Part shown: one piece after another, positions 1-7,345 of the stretch
How the letters are laid out: the number at the start of each line of letters is the position of its first letter
How positions within the stretch are numbered: position 1 is the first letter of the stretch
From: Bhargavaea beijingensis
GTDB taxonomy: Bacteria; Bacillota; Bacilli; Bacillales_A; Planococcaceae
Length of the DNA stretch: 64,000 nt
Assembly: GCF_900101985.1 (NCBI RefSeq)
Contig: NZ_FNAR01000001.1
Location: forward strand, 248,001 to 312,000
Direction of reading: 5' to 3'
Program-made: the position numbers and the translations under genes
The notes under the pieces: model-generated
What the model was told of the DNA's origin: nothing
Seen by the model: only the letters and a program-made list of their open reading frames with translations
Databases searched by the model: none

Positions 1-129
1 TTCCGCTTCCGCGAGCCGCATCGCCATCCGGTACACCCGGAGCGTATGGTGGACGTCGTGTCCGGTCGCATCCTCGCTGAACAACCCGCTGATCCGTTCA
101 AGAGCCGCCTCATATAAAGCCGGATTCAT
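1..129 (-). CDS. HD-domain hydrolase, N-terminal part only
   Basis: The first 43 codons of a gene that runs off the left edge on the minus strand. The peptide starts MNPALYEAALERISGLF and carries GHDVHHTLRVYRMA, the N-terminal signature of HD-superfamily phosphohydrolases (first metal-binding His, then the His-Asp region, then an Arg-rich helix). The ATG at 127-129 is preceded by GGAGGAGA at good spacing, which fixes the start. It is divergent from the pirin gene. The substrate cannot be told from this fragment; proteins of this size class often act on nucleotides or phosphate esters. Confidence 0.7.
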   Translation of the reverse strand, partial: MNPALYEAALERISGLFSEDATGHDVHHTLRVYRMAMRLAEAE

Positions 130-210
130 TCCGATCTCCTCCTCGTGAGCAATTCATTCCATCTTATCATTCCGGTACGGTTAAGATGGAAGCAACAGGG
201 AGGGATTTCG

Positions 211-1071
211 ATGCAACATTTCCAGCGGGACATAAAAGACCATTGGCGGGTCCGCTACCAGAACCCCGGATTCCCGCACGTCCAGCAGGGCTGGGTGCTG
301 CCGCCGGGGCAGGAGGAGGCGTTCGATCCGTTCGTCATCATGGCGGATGACTGGTTCAAGCGGGGGACGTTCTCCGACCATCCGCACCGCGGTTTCCAGA
401 CGATCACTTATGTCATCGATGGCCGGCTTGAGCATATCGATAACGCCGGCGGCTACTCGGTGCTCGATGCGGGAGACGTCCAGTATATGAATGCAGGCTC
501 CGGCGCCCGCCACGCCGAGGAGGCGTACGGGGATGACCTGATCCATACGCTTCAGCTCTGGCTGAATCTCCCGGCGCGGCTGAAGGGGACCGGCTCCTTC
601 TATCAGAACATCCGCGTGGAAGATGCGCCGGTTGCCCATGTGGACGGCGGCACCATCCGCGTTTATTCCGGCGACGTCGCCGGTGTGAAGGGGCCGATAG
701 AGAGCCTCGTCCCGATCACGATGGCGGAAGTCTCGCTCATGGAAGGCGCCGAGTACACGCACGTGCTTCCTGAAAACCACAACGCTTTCCTATACGTGCT
801 GGCAGGTGAACTGGCAGCAGGGGAATCCGGCACCATCCTGTCCAAGACGGACGCCGCAACGCTCACCTTCAATGAAGGACGGGAGGCGTCTGCGCCAAGC
901 GAGCTGAAGCTCCTCGCCAACAGCAGGGCGCGCGTGCTGATCTATTCCGGCGTCCCGCTCCGCGAGAACGTGGTCGCCCGCGGCCCGTTCGTCATGAACT
1001 CCGAAGATGAGATCCGACAAGCCTTCTTCGACTACCAGGCCGGCAAATTCGGCCCGCCTGCAGTTAAATAA
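211..1071 (+). CDS. Pirin family protein
   Basis: A 286-residue bicupin of the pirin family, cytoplasmic. The N-terminal cupin contains the block DHPHRGFQTITYVIDG followed by HIDNAGG and GSGARHAEE, which supply the metal-binding His and Glu residues of pirins; a C-terminal pirin domain follows. Bacterial pirins bind iron and some have quercetin dioxygenase activity. I start at ATG 211 because AGGGAGGG lies just upstream; an in-frame GTG at 145 has no comparable site and overlaps the leader of the divergent HD gene. Single-gene unit ending in a hairpin at 1079-1104. Confidence 0.85.
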   Translation: MQHFQRDIKDHWRVRYQNPGFPHVQQGWVLPPGQEEAFDPFVIMADDWFKRGTFSDHPHRGFQTITYVIDGRLEHIDNAGGYSVLDAGDVQYMNAGSGARHAEEAYGDDLIHTLQLWLNLPARLKGTGSFYQNIRVEDAPVAHVDGGTIRVYSGDVAGVKGPIESLVPITMAEVSLMEGAEYTHVLPENHNAFLYVLAGELAAGESGTILSKTDAATLTFNEGREASAPSELKLLANSRARVLIYSGVPLRENVVARGPFVMNSEDEIRQAFFDYQAGKFGPPAVK

Positions 1072-1078
1072 GAATAGG

Positions 1079-1104
1079 AAAGCCCCGCGGAATGCGGGGC
1101 TTTT
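1079..1104 (+). terminator. Rho-independent terminator after pirin
   Basis: GCCCCGC and GCGGGGC arms around a short loop, followed by TTTT, just after the pirin stop. Confidence 0.8.
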
Positions 1105-1120
1105 GCGGTGAGAGAGGAAT

Positions 1121-1151
1121 GAAACGTTGCTATCGCCGCGAGAAACGTTGA
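1121..1151. repeat. 21-bp periodic repeat, two units
   Basis: GAAACGTTG occurs at 1121 and 1142, exactly 21 bp apart, with unrelated sequence between. With only two units this could be chance, but spacing and location between genes match the longer arrays elsewhere in the window. Confidence 0.4.
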
Positions 1152-1218
1152 CTTTTATCACTCACATCCACATAATAAAGCCACACCAAAAATAAATATT
1201 CCGACTTCAAAATATGGG

Positions 1219-1247
1219 TTGCGTGGACAGTTTTTCTTTGCTAATAT
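1219..1247 (+). promoter_or_regulatory. Probable sigma-A promoter of the tRNA cluster
   Basis: TTGCGT, a 17-bp spacer, then TAATAT, ending 22 bp before the first tRNA. The strand and spacing fit the vegetative promoter of the four-tRNA unit. Confidence 0.5.
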
Positions 1248-1269
1248 AAACGTTGTCCGATTGAGACGC

Positions 1270-1341
1270 GGCCCCTTGGTCAAGCGGTTAAGACACCGCC
1301 CTTTCACGGCGGTAACACGGGTTCGAATCCCGTAGGGGTCA
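1270..1341 (+). tRNA. tRNA-Glu (TTC)
   Basis: Cloverleaf with acceptor GGCCCCT/AGGGGTC, anticodon loop CTTTCAC between CCGCC and GGCGG, and T-loop GGGTTCGAATCCC. The CCA end is not encoded. Confidence 0.95.
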
Positions 1342-1347
1342 TATGTC

Positions 1348-1431
1348 GGAGGGGTAGCGAAGTGGCTAAACGCGGCGGACTGTAAATCCGCTCCTTCGGG
1401 TTCGGCAGTTCGAATCTGCCCCCCTCCACCA
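1348..1431 (+). tRNA. tRNA-Tyr (GTA)
   Basis: An 84-nt class II tRNA with a long variable arm (CTCCTTCGGGTTC region), anticodon GTA in ACTGTAAAT, acceptor GGAGGGG/CCCCTCC and an encoded CCA. Confidence 0.95.
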
Positions 1432-1491
1432 CTTTTTATGTTTAAATCACCCGTTTCCGGGTAACATTAAAAAGGCAGCACTTCATAGCGT

Positions 1492-1566
1492 TGGGGTATA
1501 GCCAAGCGGTAAGGCAACGGACTTTGACTCCGTCATTCGTTGGTTCGAATCCAGCTACCCCAGCCA
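1492..1566 (+). tRNA. tRNA-Gln (TTG)
   Basis: Acceptor TGGGGTA/TACCCCA, anticodon TTG in ACTTTGACT, T-loop GGTTCGAATCC, encoded CCA. Confidence 0.95.
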
Positions 1567-1581
1567 TTTTTTTGTTTTCAT

Positions 1582-1654
1582 GAGCCATTAGCTCAGTTGG
1601 TAGAGCATCTGACTTTTAATCAGAGGGTCGCAGGTTCGAGCCCTGCATGGCTCA
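1582..1654 (+). tRNA. tRNA-Lys (TTT)
   Basis: Acceptor GAGCCAT/ATGGCTC, D-arm AGCTCAGTTGGTAGAGC, anticodon TTT in loop CTTTTAA, T-arm CAGGTTCGAGCCCTG. CCA not encoded. Confidence 0.95.
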
Positions 1655-1659
1655 TACGG

Positions 1660-1692
1660 AACGCCTTCCCGGCAGCGGGAAGGCGTTTTTCA
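1660..1692. terminator. Bidirectional terminator between the tRNA cluster and the M50-like gene
   Basis: ACGCCTTCCCG and CGGGAAGGCGT arms followed by TTTTT on the plus strand. It sits between two converging units and can serve the tRNAs and possibly the minus-strand gene. Confidence 0.8.
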
Positions 1693-2376
1693 ATTATCCA
1701 GTCCTCCCAGTTTCCGTTCCTTGCGATCTTCCTCGTCTTCATTGCCGTCCCGCCTGACCTCCTTGTCCTCGCCGTTTTCTTTCATCTTCTCTGCAGCCTC
1801 TTCCATTTCTTCCATCTGTTCTTCGATCTCTTCCATCTCTTCCCGGTACTCTTCCTCGACCTGGGTGGTGGAGGGGATGAACGGGTCGGTGTTGTAGTCG
1901 ACCCGCTTGCCGTAGCGGAGCATCTCGTAGATGATCATGCCGTTGTTCGGCATGCCGTTGACTGTTTTCATCGGAACGACGTCAAACAGGACATAATAGA
2001 ATTGGTAAAACAGAAATCGGCTCCAGAACGTTTCGTATTTGACGATGATGCCGTTGGCAAGCAGCGCGTTCAGAATCAGTGCCGGGATGAGGTTGATCAA
2101 AATCGGTCCCGCGTAAATGAGCACGTATATGAATTTGCCTTTGCGTTTCAGGTCATCATAGGAAAACCAGCTGTACAGGTGGTAATATCTCCGGAAATCG
2201 AATATTCCGAACTTGAAGACCCGCGGGCCGGATCCGACGGTCAGGCGCGGATTCACCACGCCGAAGACCGCGCTCGTGATCACATACCCCAACTCGCGGA
2301 GAAACACGACCACCGGCAGGATGATAAATGCCGAGATGATCAATGAAATCAGATCCTGTAAACCGAACACCGGCAT
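1690..2376 (-). CDS. Degenerate M50 (site-2 protease)-like membrane protein with acidic coiled tail
   Basis: A 228-residue membrane protein. Three segments match the M50 metalloprotease fold in order: LRELGYVITSAVFGV (residues 26-40) at the place of HExxH, then AGPILINLIPALIL (89-102) like the AGPxxN helix, then FDVVPMKTVNG (131-141) at the place of NxxPxxPLDG. The zinc His residues are lost (HExxH reads RELGY) and the DG Asp is Asn, so proteolysis is unlikely. Residues 170-228 are almost all Glu, Lys and Arg and look like a charged coiled coil. AAAGGAGGG directly abuts the ATG, so the real start may be GTG 2370. No function is known; adaptor or scaffold is an inference. Confidence 0.75.
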   Translation of the reverse strand: MPVFGLQDLISLIISAFIILPVVVFLRELGYVITSAVFGVVNPRLTVGSGPRVFKFGIFDFRRYYHLYSWFSYDDLKRKGKFIYVLIYAGPILINLIPALILNALLANGIIVKYETFWSRFLFYQFYYVLFDVVPMKTVNGMPNNGMIIYEMLRYGKRVDYNTDPFIPSTTQVEEEYREEMEEIEEQMEEMEEAAEKMKENGEDKEVRRDGNEDEEDRKERKLGGLDN

Positions 2377-2691
2377 CCCTCCTTTCGCTCTGAGGCATCT
2401 ACCCCATTGCTATACCCTTTAAACCGTGATGTATGGCAGGCGCTTTGTGGAAAAAACGAGGAAGGGATCCGGCGGAATTACGTCCGGTCCGTTGTTATAA
2501 TGGATGTGGAAAGATGGAAAGGAGGAACCGACTCTGAATCATGCGAAACCGCACGCCCAGGATGGCTTGTGGAGATCGAGACCGGAGATGGCCGCCTGTC
2601 CGCTTCGATCGCGGATCCGTGGTACCCGGTTGCAACGGTGAGTTGCCGATGATGTTCAGGACGGATCAAATCCAATCGGGGAGGTGGGCCC
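2377..2691. other. Intergenic stretch without a convincing gene
   Basis: Contains TATAAT at about 2494 and a strong GGAGGA at about 2520, but no good start codon at proper spacing; the frame behind it is only about 35 codons. The segment 2560-2650 reads plausibly as EIETGDGRLSASIADPWY in another frame, so this may be a decayed coding fragment. I do not call a gene. Confidence 0.4.
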
Positions 2692-3267
2692 ATGACGGTT
2701 CTCGAGTTGAGCGGCGTCAGGCTCAGGCCGCTGGGGCGGGAAGATTTCGAGGCGCTCTGGGGACTGTATTCGCCGGATATTTTCTTTTTTATGCTGAACC
2801 AGGTAGAGACGAAAGAGCGGTTCGACCGGTGGCTTGAAACCGGAATCACTGCGATGGAGACCGGGGACAGCTGCCTGGTGTTTGCGGTGGAAGACACGGA
2901 GACCGGAGACTTGATGGGGACGACGCGAATTTTCGGGATCGACCCGTTCAACAAGCTGTGCGAGATCGGTTCCACTTTCTACGGGAAGGCGTACCAGCGG
3001 ACCCATGTGAATACGGTGTCGAAGTACCTGCTGCTCCGCCACTGCTTTGAAGAAATGGACATGATCCGCGTCCAGTTCAAGACCGACTTGGAAAACGTTC
3101 GATCGCAGAAAGCATTGGAGCGGATCGGGGCGGAGCTGGAAGGCGTCATGCGGAACGAACGCATCCGTTCCAACGGAAAACCGCGCGATGTCCACCTCTA
3201 TTCGATCATCGACCGCGAATGGCCGGACGTAAAACGGCATCTGGAGCAGCTGATGGACAGGGATTGA
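2692..3267 (+). CDS. GNAT acetyltransferase, RimJ/RimL type
   Basis: A 191-residue GNAT-fold protein of the ribosomal-protein acetyltransferase type. The N-terminal strand-helix LRPLGREDFEALWGLYSP, the central GTTRIF strand, KAYQRTHVNTVSKYLLL around the acetyl-CoA loop, and TDLENVRSQKALERIGAELEG (beta-6/alpha-4 with the usual Asn and Arg) are all in place. The acceptor is unknown; detoxification or protein N-acetylation is typical. GGGGAGGTG precedes the ATG at 5 nt. Single gene ending at a hairpin. Confidence 0.85.
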   Translation: MTVLELSGVRLRPLGREDFEALWGLYSPDIFFFMLNQVETKERFDRWLETGITAMETGDSCLVFAVEDTETGDLMGTTRIFGIDPFNKLCEIGSTFYGKAYQRTHVNTVSKYLLLRHCFEEMDMIRVQFKTDLENVRSQKALERIGAELEGVMRNERIRSNGKPRDVHLYSIIDREWPDVKRHLEQLMDRD

Positions 3268-3269
3268 AG

Positions 3270-3313
3270 AAACCGGCATACATCCGTAACGGGAGGCATG
3301 CCGGTTTCCATTC
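3270..3313 (+). terminator. Hairpin after the GNAT gene
   Basis: GAAACCGGCAT and ATGCCGGTTTC arms with a long loop and a weak T tail. Confidence 0.6.
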
Positions 3314-3383
3314 TCTATCCGTTTGTTTAGCGTTTGAACGTCTGCAGCACAAAGCAAATATGGGCGGAAGGAAGTCAACCAAT

Positions 3384-4091
3384 ATGGATTTCAAAACAGT
3401 CATGCAGGAACTTGAATCCCTGGGCAAGGAGCGGACGAAAAAGATCTACCTGTCAAACGGGGCGCATGAGCCGCTGTTCGGCGTGGCGTCGGGGGCGATG
3501 AAGCCGATGGCCAGAAAGATCAAGATCAACCAGCCCCTTGCGGAGGAATTGTATGCGACAGGCAATTATGACGCCATGTATTTCGCGGGAATCATCGCCG
3601 ATCCGAAAGCCATGTCGGAAGCGGATTTCGGCCGCTGGATGGACGCCGCATACTTTTATATGCTGTCCGACTATGTGGTGGCCGTCACCTTGTCCGAGTC
3701 GCCTCTGGCACAAGACATCGCCGACAAATGGATCGCAAGCGGCGAGGAGCTGAGGATGTCGGCGGGCTGGAGCTGCTATTGCTGGCTGCTCGGCAGCCGT
3801 CCCGACGCCGAATTCTCCGAGAGCAAACTTTCCAGGATGCTCGAAGCCGTGAAAGACGGCATCCGTGATGCACCGGAGCGGACAAAATCGGCGATGAACA
3901 ACTTCCTGTATACAGTCGGCATTTCTTACAGTCCGCTCAGTGAACAGGCGGTTGAAACGGCACGCGAAGTCGGCATCGTCGAAATGAAGCGGCCGAACAA
4001 GAAAAGCAGTTTCCTGAATGCCTACGACAATATCCAGAAAGACCTGGACAAAGGAAGGCTCGGCTTCAAGAGAAGATATGTCCGGTGCTAA
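3384..4091 (+). CDS. DNA alkylation repair (AlkD-like) protein
   Basis: A 235-residue all-helical protein of the AlkD/HEAT-like DNA glycosylase family (PF08713). Visible hallmarks are LFGVASGAMKPMARKI near residue 30, the paired-helix rhythm throughout, the SDYVVAVTL segment and the DAPERTKSAMNNFLYTVG segment. AlkD proteins excise N3- and N7-alkylpurines without base flipping; this subgroup is less studied and activity is inferred. ATG 3384 follows GGAAGGAAG; upstream in-frame starts would run through the preceding terminator. Confidence 0.8.
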   Translation: MDFKTVMQELESLGKERTKKIYLSNGAHEPLFGVASGAMKPMARKIKINQPLAEELYATGNYDAMYFAGIIADPKAMSEADFGRWMDAAYFYMLSDYVVAVTLSESPLAQDIADKWIASGEELRMSAGWSCYCWLLGSRPDAEFSESKLSRMLEAVKDGIRDAPERTKSAMNNFLYTVGISYSPLSEQAVETAREVGIVEMKRPNKKSSFLNAYDNIQKDLDKGRLGFKRRYVRC

Positions 4092-4095
4092 TGAA

Positions 4096-4146
4096 ACCAA
4101 AAGCCTGTATCTGGGAGGAACCGCCTTCTCAGATACAGGCTTTTAT
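4096..4146. terminator. Bidirectional terminator
   Basis: AAGCCTGTATCTG and CAGATACAGGCTT arms between two converging genes, with T runs available on the plus strand. Confidence 0.85.
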
Positions 4147-4601
4147 TAGGCGTTCAGCTTCTCCCATTCGCTCAGCGTCATTCGCTCCGTGAGCTTGTAC
4201 GGGTTGTCCATCTTGCAGATGAACTCAAGGCTGTTGCCGTCCGGGTCGTTAAAGTGGATCTTGGCATGGGCGTATTCCGGCTGCGGCATCACGAAAGGTT
4301 CGTCCGGCCCGAAACCGAACGCTTCCCTCGGCTCATACCCCCTTTCCCTTAGCCAGCTGACGGCGCCTTTCAACCCTTCAAGTGACACCTGGAAGGCGAT
4401 GTGGCGGATGGAAGGGTGATAGTCCAGCTCCACCTTGTCGGTTTGCCAAAGACCCAGCCAGCTTTTGCCCTTCTCGATCCATAGAAAAGCCAGCCCCTCT
4501 CCGTGGGTGTGCGCAATTTCCAGCCCGAGGCCGGTATAAAACTTGAGCGAGCGTTCCAGGTTACTGACCGGCAGATGGGCTTCATACAGTCCCATGATCA
4601 T
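4146..4601 (-). CDS. VOC family (glyoxalase/bleomycin resistance-like) protein
   Basis: 151 residues with two beta-alpha-beta-beta-beta modules. The first metal-ligand position is in YEAHLPVSNLERSLKFY, followed by HIAFQVS (second His) and FNDPDGNSLEFI (Glu ligand), the usual VOC layout. Such proteins are glyoxalases, thiol transferases, dioxygenases or antibiotic-binding proteins; which one cannot be told. GGAGG lies 10 nt before the ATG. Monocistronic on the minus strand. Confidence 0.85.
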   Translation of the reverse strand: MIMGLYEAHLPVSNLERSLKFYTGLGLEIAHTHGEGLAFLWIEKGKSWLGLWQTDKVELDYHPSIRHIAFQVSLEGLKGAVSWLRERGYEPREAFGFGPDEPFVMPQPEYAHAKIHFNDPDGNSLEFICKMDNPYKLTERMTLSEWEKLNA

Positions 4602-4757
4602 CTTGGAAATTCCTCCTTATTCCATGGTGTATACGGCCATTATAACGGAACAGACTGACTCTTCCGATGAATAATTATCCTAATCTTTGTCCGGTTGAGC
4701 CATCTGCCTCTTCGATTCATAATAGTAGCCAGAGTCAGAAAAAGGGGGATGGACAAC

Positions 4758-5663
4758 ATGAACAGTCATAAAGAAATTTCAATTATCGGGGTTCCGGCAG
4801 ATTTTGGCCAGAGCCGGCGCGGGGTCGATATGGGGCCGAGCGCGATCCGTTACGCGGGTGTCGTGGAGCGCATCGAAGCATTGGGGCATATCGTAAGGGA
4901 CGAAGGGGATATCCCGGTCGACATCGATGCCCCGCGCGAGGTGTCGGGCACGAACCTGAAAAACCTGAAGGCGGTCACCGAGGGGAACCGGAAGCTTGCC
5001 GGTAAAGTGTCGGAAACGGTCAGCGACGGGCGCTTCCCGCTTGTCCTCGGCGGCGACCACAGCATCGCGATCGGCACCTTGGCCGGGCTGAATGAGCACT
5101 ACAGCAACCTCGGGGTCATCTGGTATGACGCGCACACCGACCTGAACACGGCGGAGACATCGCCTTCCGGGAATATCCACGGGATGCCGCTGGCCGTCGC
5201 GATGGGCCTCGGACATGGGGATCTGACCTCGATCGGCAGCGGGCCGAAAGTGAAGCCGGAAAATATCGTCGTCATCGGGGCGCGCTCGATCGATCCCGGC
5301 GAACGTGAACTCGTCAAAGAAAAGGGAATCCGGGTGTACACGATGCACGAGATCGACCGGGACGGCATGACGGCGATCATGGAGGACGCCATCAGCTACC
5401 TGGAGGAGCGCGGGGTGGACGGCGTGCATCTTTCGCTCGACCTGGACGGGCTCGACCCGCTTTACACACCGGGTGTCGGCACGCCGGTGCAGGGCGGCCT
5501 CAGCTACCGGGAAAGCCACCTGGCGATGGAGATGCTCCACTCGACTGGCCGGGTCACGTCGGCTGAGTTTGTCGAGGTGAATCCGATTCTCGACGAGCGC
5601 AATAAAACAGCAGATGTCGCCGTCGGCCTGATGGGCTCCTTGTTCGGCGAAACCTTGATTTAA
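4758..5663 (+). CDS. rocF: Arginase
   Basis: Converts arginine to ornithine and urea. 301 residues, the usual length of Bacillus RocF. The binuclear manganese ligands are visible: GGDHS (His101), DAHTD (Asp124, His126, Asp128) and SLDLDGLDP (Asp228, Asp230). I start at ATG 4758: AGGGGG at 4743-4748 is 9 nt away, whereas ATG 4749 abuts it. The position just upstream of sigW is conserved in many Bacillales. Followed by its own terminator. Confidence 0.95.
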   Translation: MNSHKEISIIGVPADFGQSRRGVDMGPSAIRYAGVVERIEALGHIVRDEGDIPVDIDAPREVSGTNLKNLKAVTEGNRKLAGKVSETVSDGRFPLVLGGDHSIAIGTLAGLNEHYSNLGVIWYDAHTDLNTAETSPSGNIHGMPLAVAMGLGHGDLTSIGSGPKVKPENIVVIGARSIDPGERELVKEKGIRVYTMHEIDRDGMTAIMEDAISYLEERGVDGVHLSLDLDGLDPLYTPGVGTPVQGGLSYRESHLAMEMLHSTGRVTSAEFVEVNPILDERNKTADVAVGLMGSLFGETLI

Positions 5664-5670
5664 AGGCGTT

Positions 5671-5704
5671 TTGGCCGGTCTCCGATGATGGGGACCGGTT
5701 TTGT
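5671..5704 (+). terminator. Terminator after rocF
   Basis: CCGGTCTCC and GGGGACCGG arms followed by a T-rich stretch. Confidence 0.75.
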
Positions 5705-5814
5705 GGTTTTTCAACCTTTTTAGATTTTCCTTTGATACAATGAAGTCAATAAGTGGAACTGTGACCATACGGATGAAAAGGGTAATCTGAATTCAAACTT
5801 TTTAACGGAAAAAG

Positions 5815-5843
5815 TGAAACCCTTTGGCGCGCCCGTCCGTATA
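5815..5843 (+). promoter_or_regulatory. Sigma-W autoregulatory promoter
   Basis: TGAAAC, 17 bp, CGTATA: a near-perfect match to the extracytoplasmic-function sigma-W consensus (TGAAAC, 16-17 bp, CGTA), 38 bp before the sigW start. This implies positive autoregulation of sigW-rsiW, as in Bacillus subtilis. Confidence 0.9.
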
Positions 5844-5880
5844 CCAACTAGCCGCATGAAGCGGGGGGAAATCGAGAAGA

Positions 5881-6444
5881 ATGGAAGACATCGTAAAAAA
5901 ACGAATCAAACAAGTCCTGAAGGGGGACCAGTCGGCGTTCGAAGAAATCGTTTCCCTCTATCAGAACCGGCTTTACCAAGTATGCTATCGGATGCTGGGC
6001 AATCGGCATGAAGCCGAGGATATCGCGCAGGAAGCGTTCATCAGGGCGTACATCAACCTGCACACCTTCGACCAGAAGCGGAAGTTCTCGACGTGGCTGT
6101 ACCGCATCGCGACCAATCTGTGCATCGACCGGATCCGCAAGAAAAAACCGGATACGTTCCTTGACGCACCGGTGCCGGGGACGGACGGGCTGGACCACTA
6201 CTCCAGGCTCGCCCACGATTCCCCGCTGCCGGAAGAGGAAGTCGAGAAGATGGAACAGCAGGAGCGGGTCCAGTACGAGATCAGCCGCCTGCCGGACAAA
6301 TACCGGTCGGCGATCGTCCTGCGCTACATCGAGGAACTGCCGCTCCAGGAGATCAGCGAAATCCTTGATCTGCCGCTCGGCACAGTGAAGACACGCATAC
6401 ATAGGGGCCGAGAAGCCCTTAGGAAACAAATGAAGAAGTTGTAG
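5881..6444 (+). CDS. sigW: RNA polymerase ECF sigma factor SigW
   Basis: 187 residues, same length as B. subtilis SigW. Region 2 (about residues 25-92) has LYQVCYRMLGNRHEAEDIAQ and FSTWLYRIATNLCIDRIRKK; region 4 (about 132-182) has ISRLPDKYRSAIVLRYIEEL and LDLPLGTVKTRIHRGREALR, the helix-turn-helix that reads the TGAAAC box. It directs the cell-envelope stress regulon (antimicrobial peptides, alkaline shock). It is co-transcribed with rsiW, 12 nt downstream, from the sigma-W promoter at 5815. GGGGGGAAAT precedes the ATG. Confidence 0.95.
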   Translation: MEDIVKKRIKQVLKGDQSAFEEIVSLYQNRLYQVCYRMLGNRHEAEDIAQEAFIRAYINLHTFDQKRKFSTWLYRIATNLCIDRIRKKKPDTFLDAPVPGTDGLDHYSRLAHDSPLPEEEVEKMEQQERVQYEISRLPDKYRSAIVLRYIEELPLQEISEILDLPLGTVKTRIHRGREALRKQMKKL

Positions 6445-6456
6445 GAGGGAATCGGG

Positions 6457-7101
6457 ATGAAACCGTGTCCGGAAGAAATCGTCCAGTACATGCATGATTA
6501 TCTGGACGGGGAAATCACCCGCCGGGACGAACAGATTCTGAAAGAGCATCTCGAGCAATGTCCGGCCTGCCAGGAACATATGGACCAGCTCAGCCGTTCG
6601 GTCGCGTTCCTGAAAAGCGCCTCGCATATCGAAGCGCCGGAAGGATTCAGCGCCCGTATCATGGCCTCGCTTCCGAAGGAGCGCCAGGGAGCAGGCGTGC
6701 GCCGCTGGTTCGGCCGGCATCCGATGCTTGCCGCTGCGGCCATGTTCATGCTCCTCGCCGGGCTCGCCCTGTTCTCGAATTTTAATACATCCGACCAGCA
6801 GCTGGTCGTATCCACCCAGCCGAATCTTGTCGTCGAAGGAAACAAAGTCACTGTTCCGGAGGGCGAGACCGTCAAGGGAGATCTCGTTGTGAGGAACGGC
6901 GAGCTGCATATCGAAGGAGAAGTCGAGGGTGATGTCACCGTCATCAACGGCTCCAAATACATGGCTTCCACGGCTGTCGTCACCGGCCGGATCGAAGAAA
7001 TCGACCGGGCTTTCGAGTGGCTCTGGTACACGATCAAGTCCGGCATCAAGGAGGGCCTTTCTGTCTTTGAAGGCCCCGGCGCCGATGATAAGGAAAAATA
7101 A
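6457..7101 (+). CDS. rsiW: Anti-sigma-W factor RsiW
   Basis: 214 residues. The N-terminal zinc anti-sigma domain carries HLEQCPAC (His31, Cys35, Cys38), one membrane helix spans about residues 89-108, and the rest is an extracytoplasmic domain that includes a VVEGNKVTVPEGE and beta-repeat segment (bactofilin-like turns around 125-165). RsiW holds SigW inactive until regulated proteolysis by PrsW and RasP releases it. The second gene of the sigW operon, ending at a terminator. Confidence 0.93.
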   Translation: MKPCPEEIVQYMHDYLDGEITRRDEQILKEHLEQCPACQEHMDQLSRSVAFLKSASHIEAPEGFSARIMASLPKERQGAGVRRWFGRHPMLAAAAMFMLLAGLALFSNFNTSDQQLVVSTQPNLVVEGNKVTVPEGETVKGDLVVRNGELHIEGEVEGDVTVINGSKYMASTAVVTGRIEEIDRAFEWLWYTIKSGIKEGLSVFEGPGADDKEK

Positions 7102-7132
7102 AAAGCAGCCGCTGCAGAAGCGGATGCTTGGG

Positions 7133-7172
7133 CTGCAGGCGGAGGGATGACCTCTTTGCCTGCAGTTTTTTC
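7133..7172 (+). terminator. Terminator of the sigW-rsiW operon
   Basis: CTGCAGGC and GCCTGCAG arms followed by TTTTTT. Confidence 0.85.
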
Positions 7173-7210
7173 TTTGCGGTGATCAAGGGCGGGACGACAT
7201 TCTTTCTGTG

Positions 7211-7284
7211 AATGACGAAACGGGTAGGCTGAATGACGAAACCAAGAGCGTGAACGCCGAAACCCGTGTGCCGAATGACGAGAC
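7211..7284. repeat. 21-bp array, core AATGACGAAAC, four units
   Basis: Units start at 7211, 7232, 7253 and 7274: spacing exactly 21. The cores read AATGACGAAAC, AATGACGAAAC, AACGCCGAAAC and AATGACGAGAC; the 10-nt linkers are unrelated. It lies between the converging rsiW and sulP terminators. The same core occurs near 23.6 and 30.6 kb. Confidence 0.85.
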
Positions 7285-7307
7285 TGCCATCCGATTCCGC
7301 ATCAACG

Positions 7308-7341
7308 GAAAAATCCGCCGCCCCGTTCCCGGGACGGCGGA
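7308..7341 (-). terminator. Terminator of the SulP gene
   Basis: TCCGCCG and CGGCGGA arms plus CCCGGGAACGGGG pairing; on the minus strand the stem is followed by TTTTT. Confidence 0.85.
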
Positions 7342-7345
7342 CGTA

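Noticed and set aside
2407-2652. An 81-codon frame before the GNAT gene
   Set aside because: Its ATG has no ribosome site, and the strong GGAGGA lies inside the frame. At most a decayed fragment.
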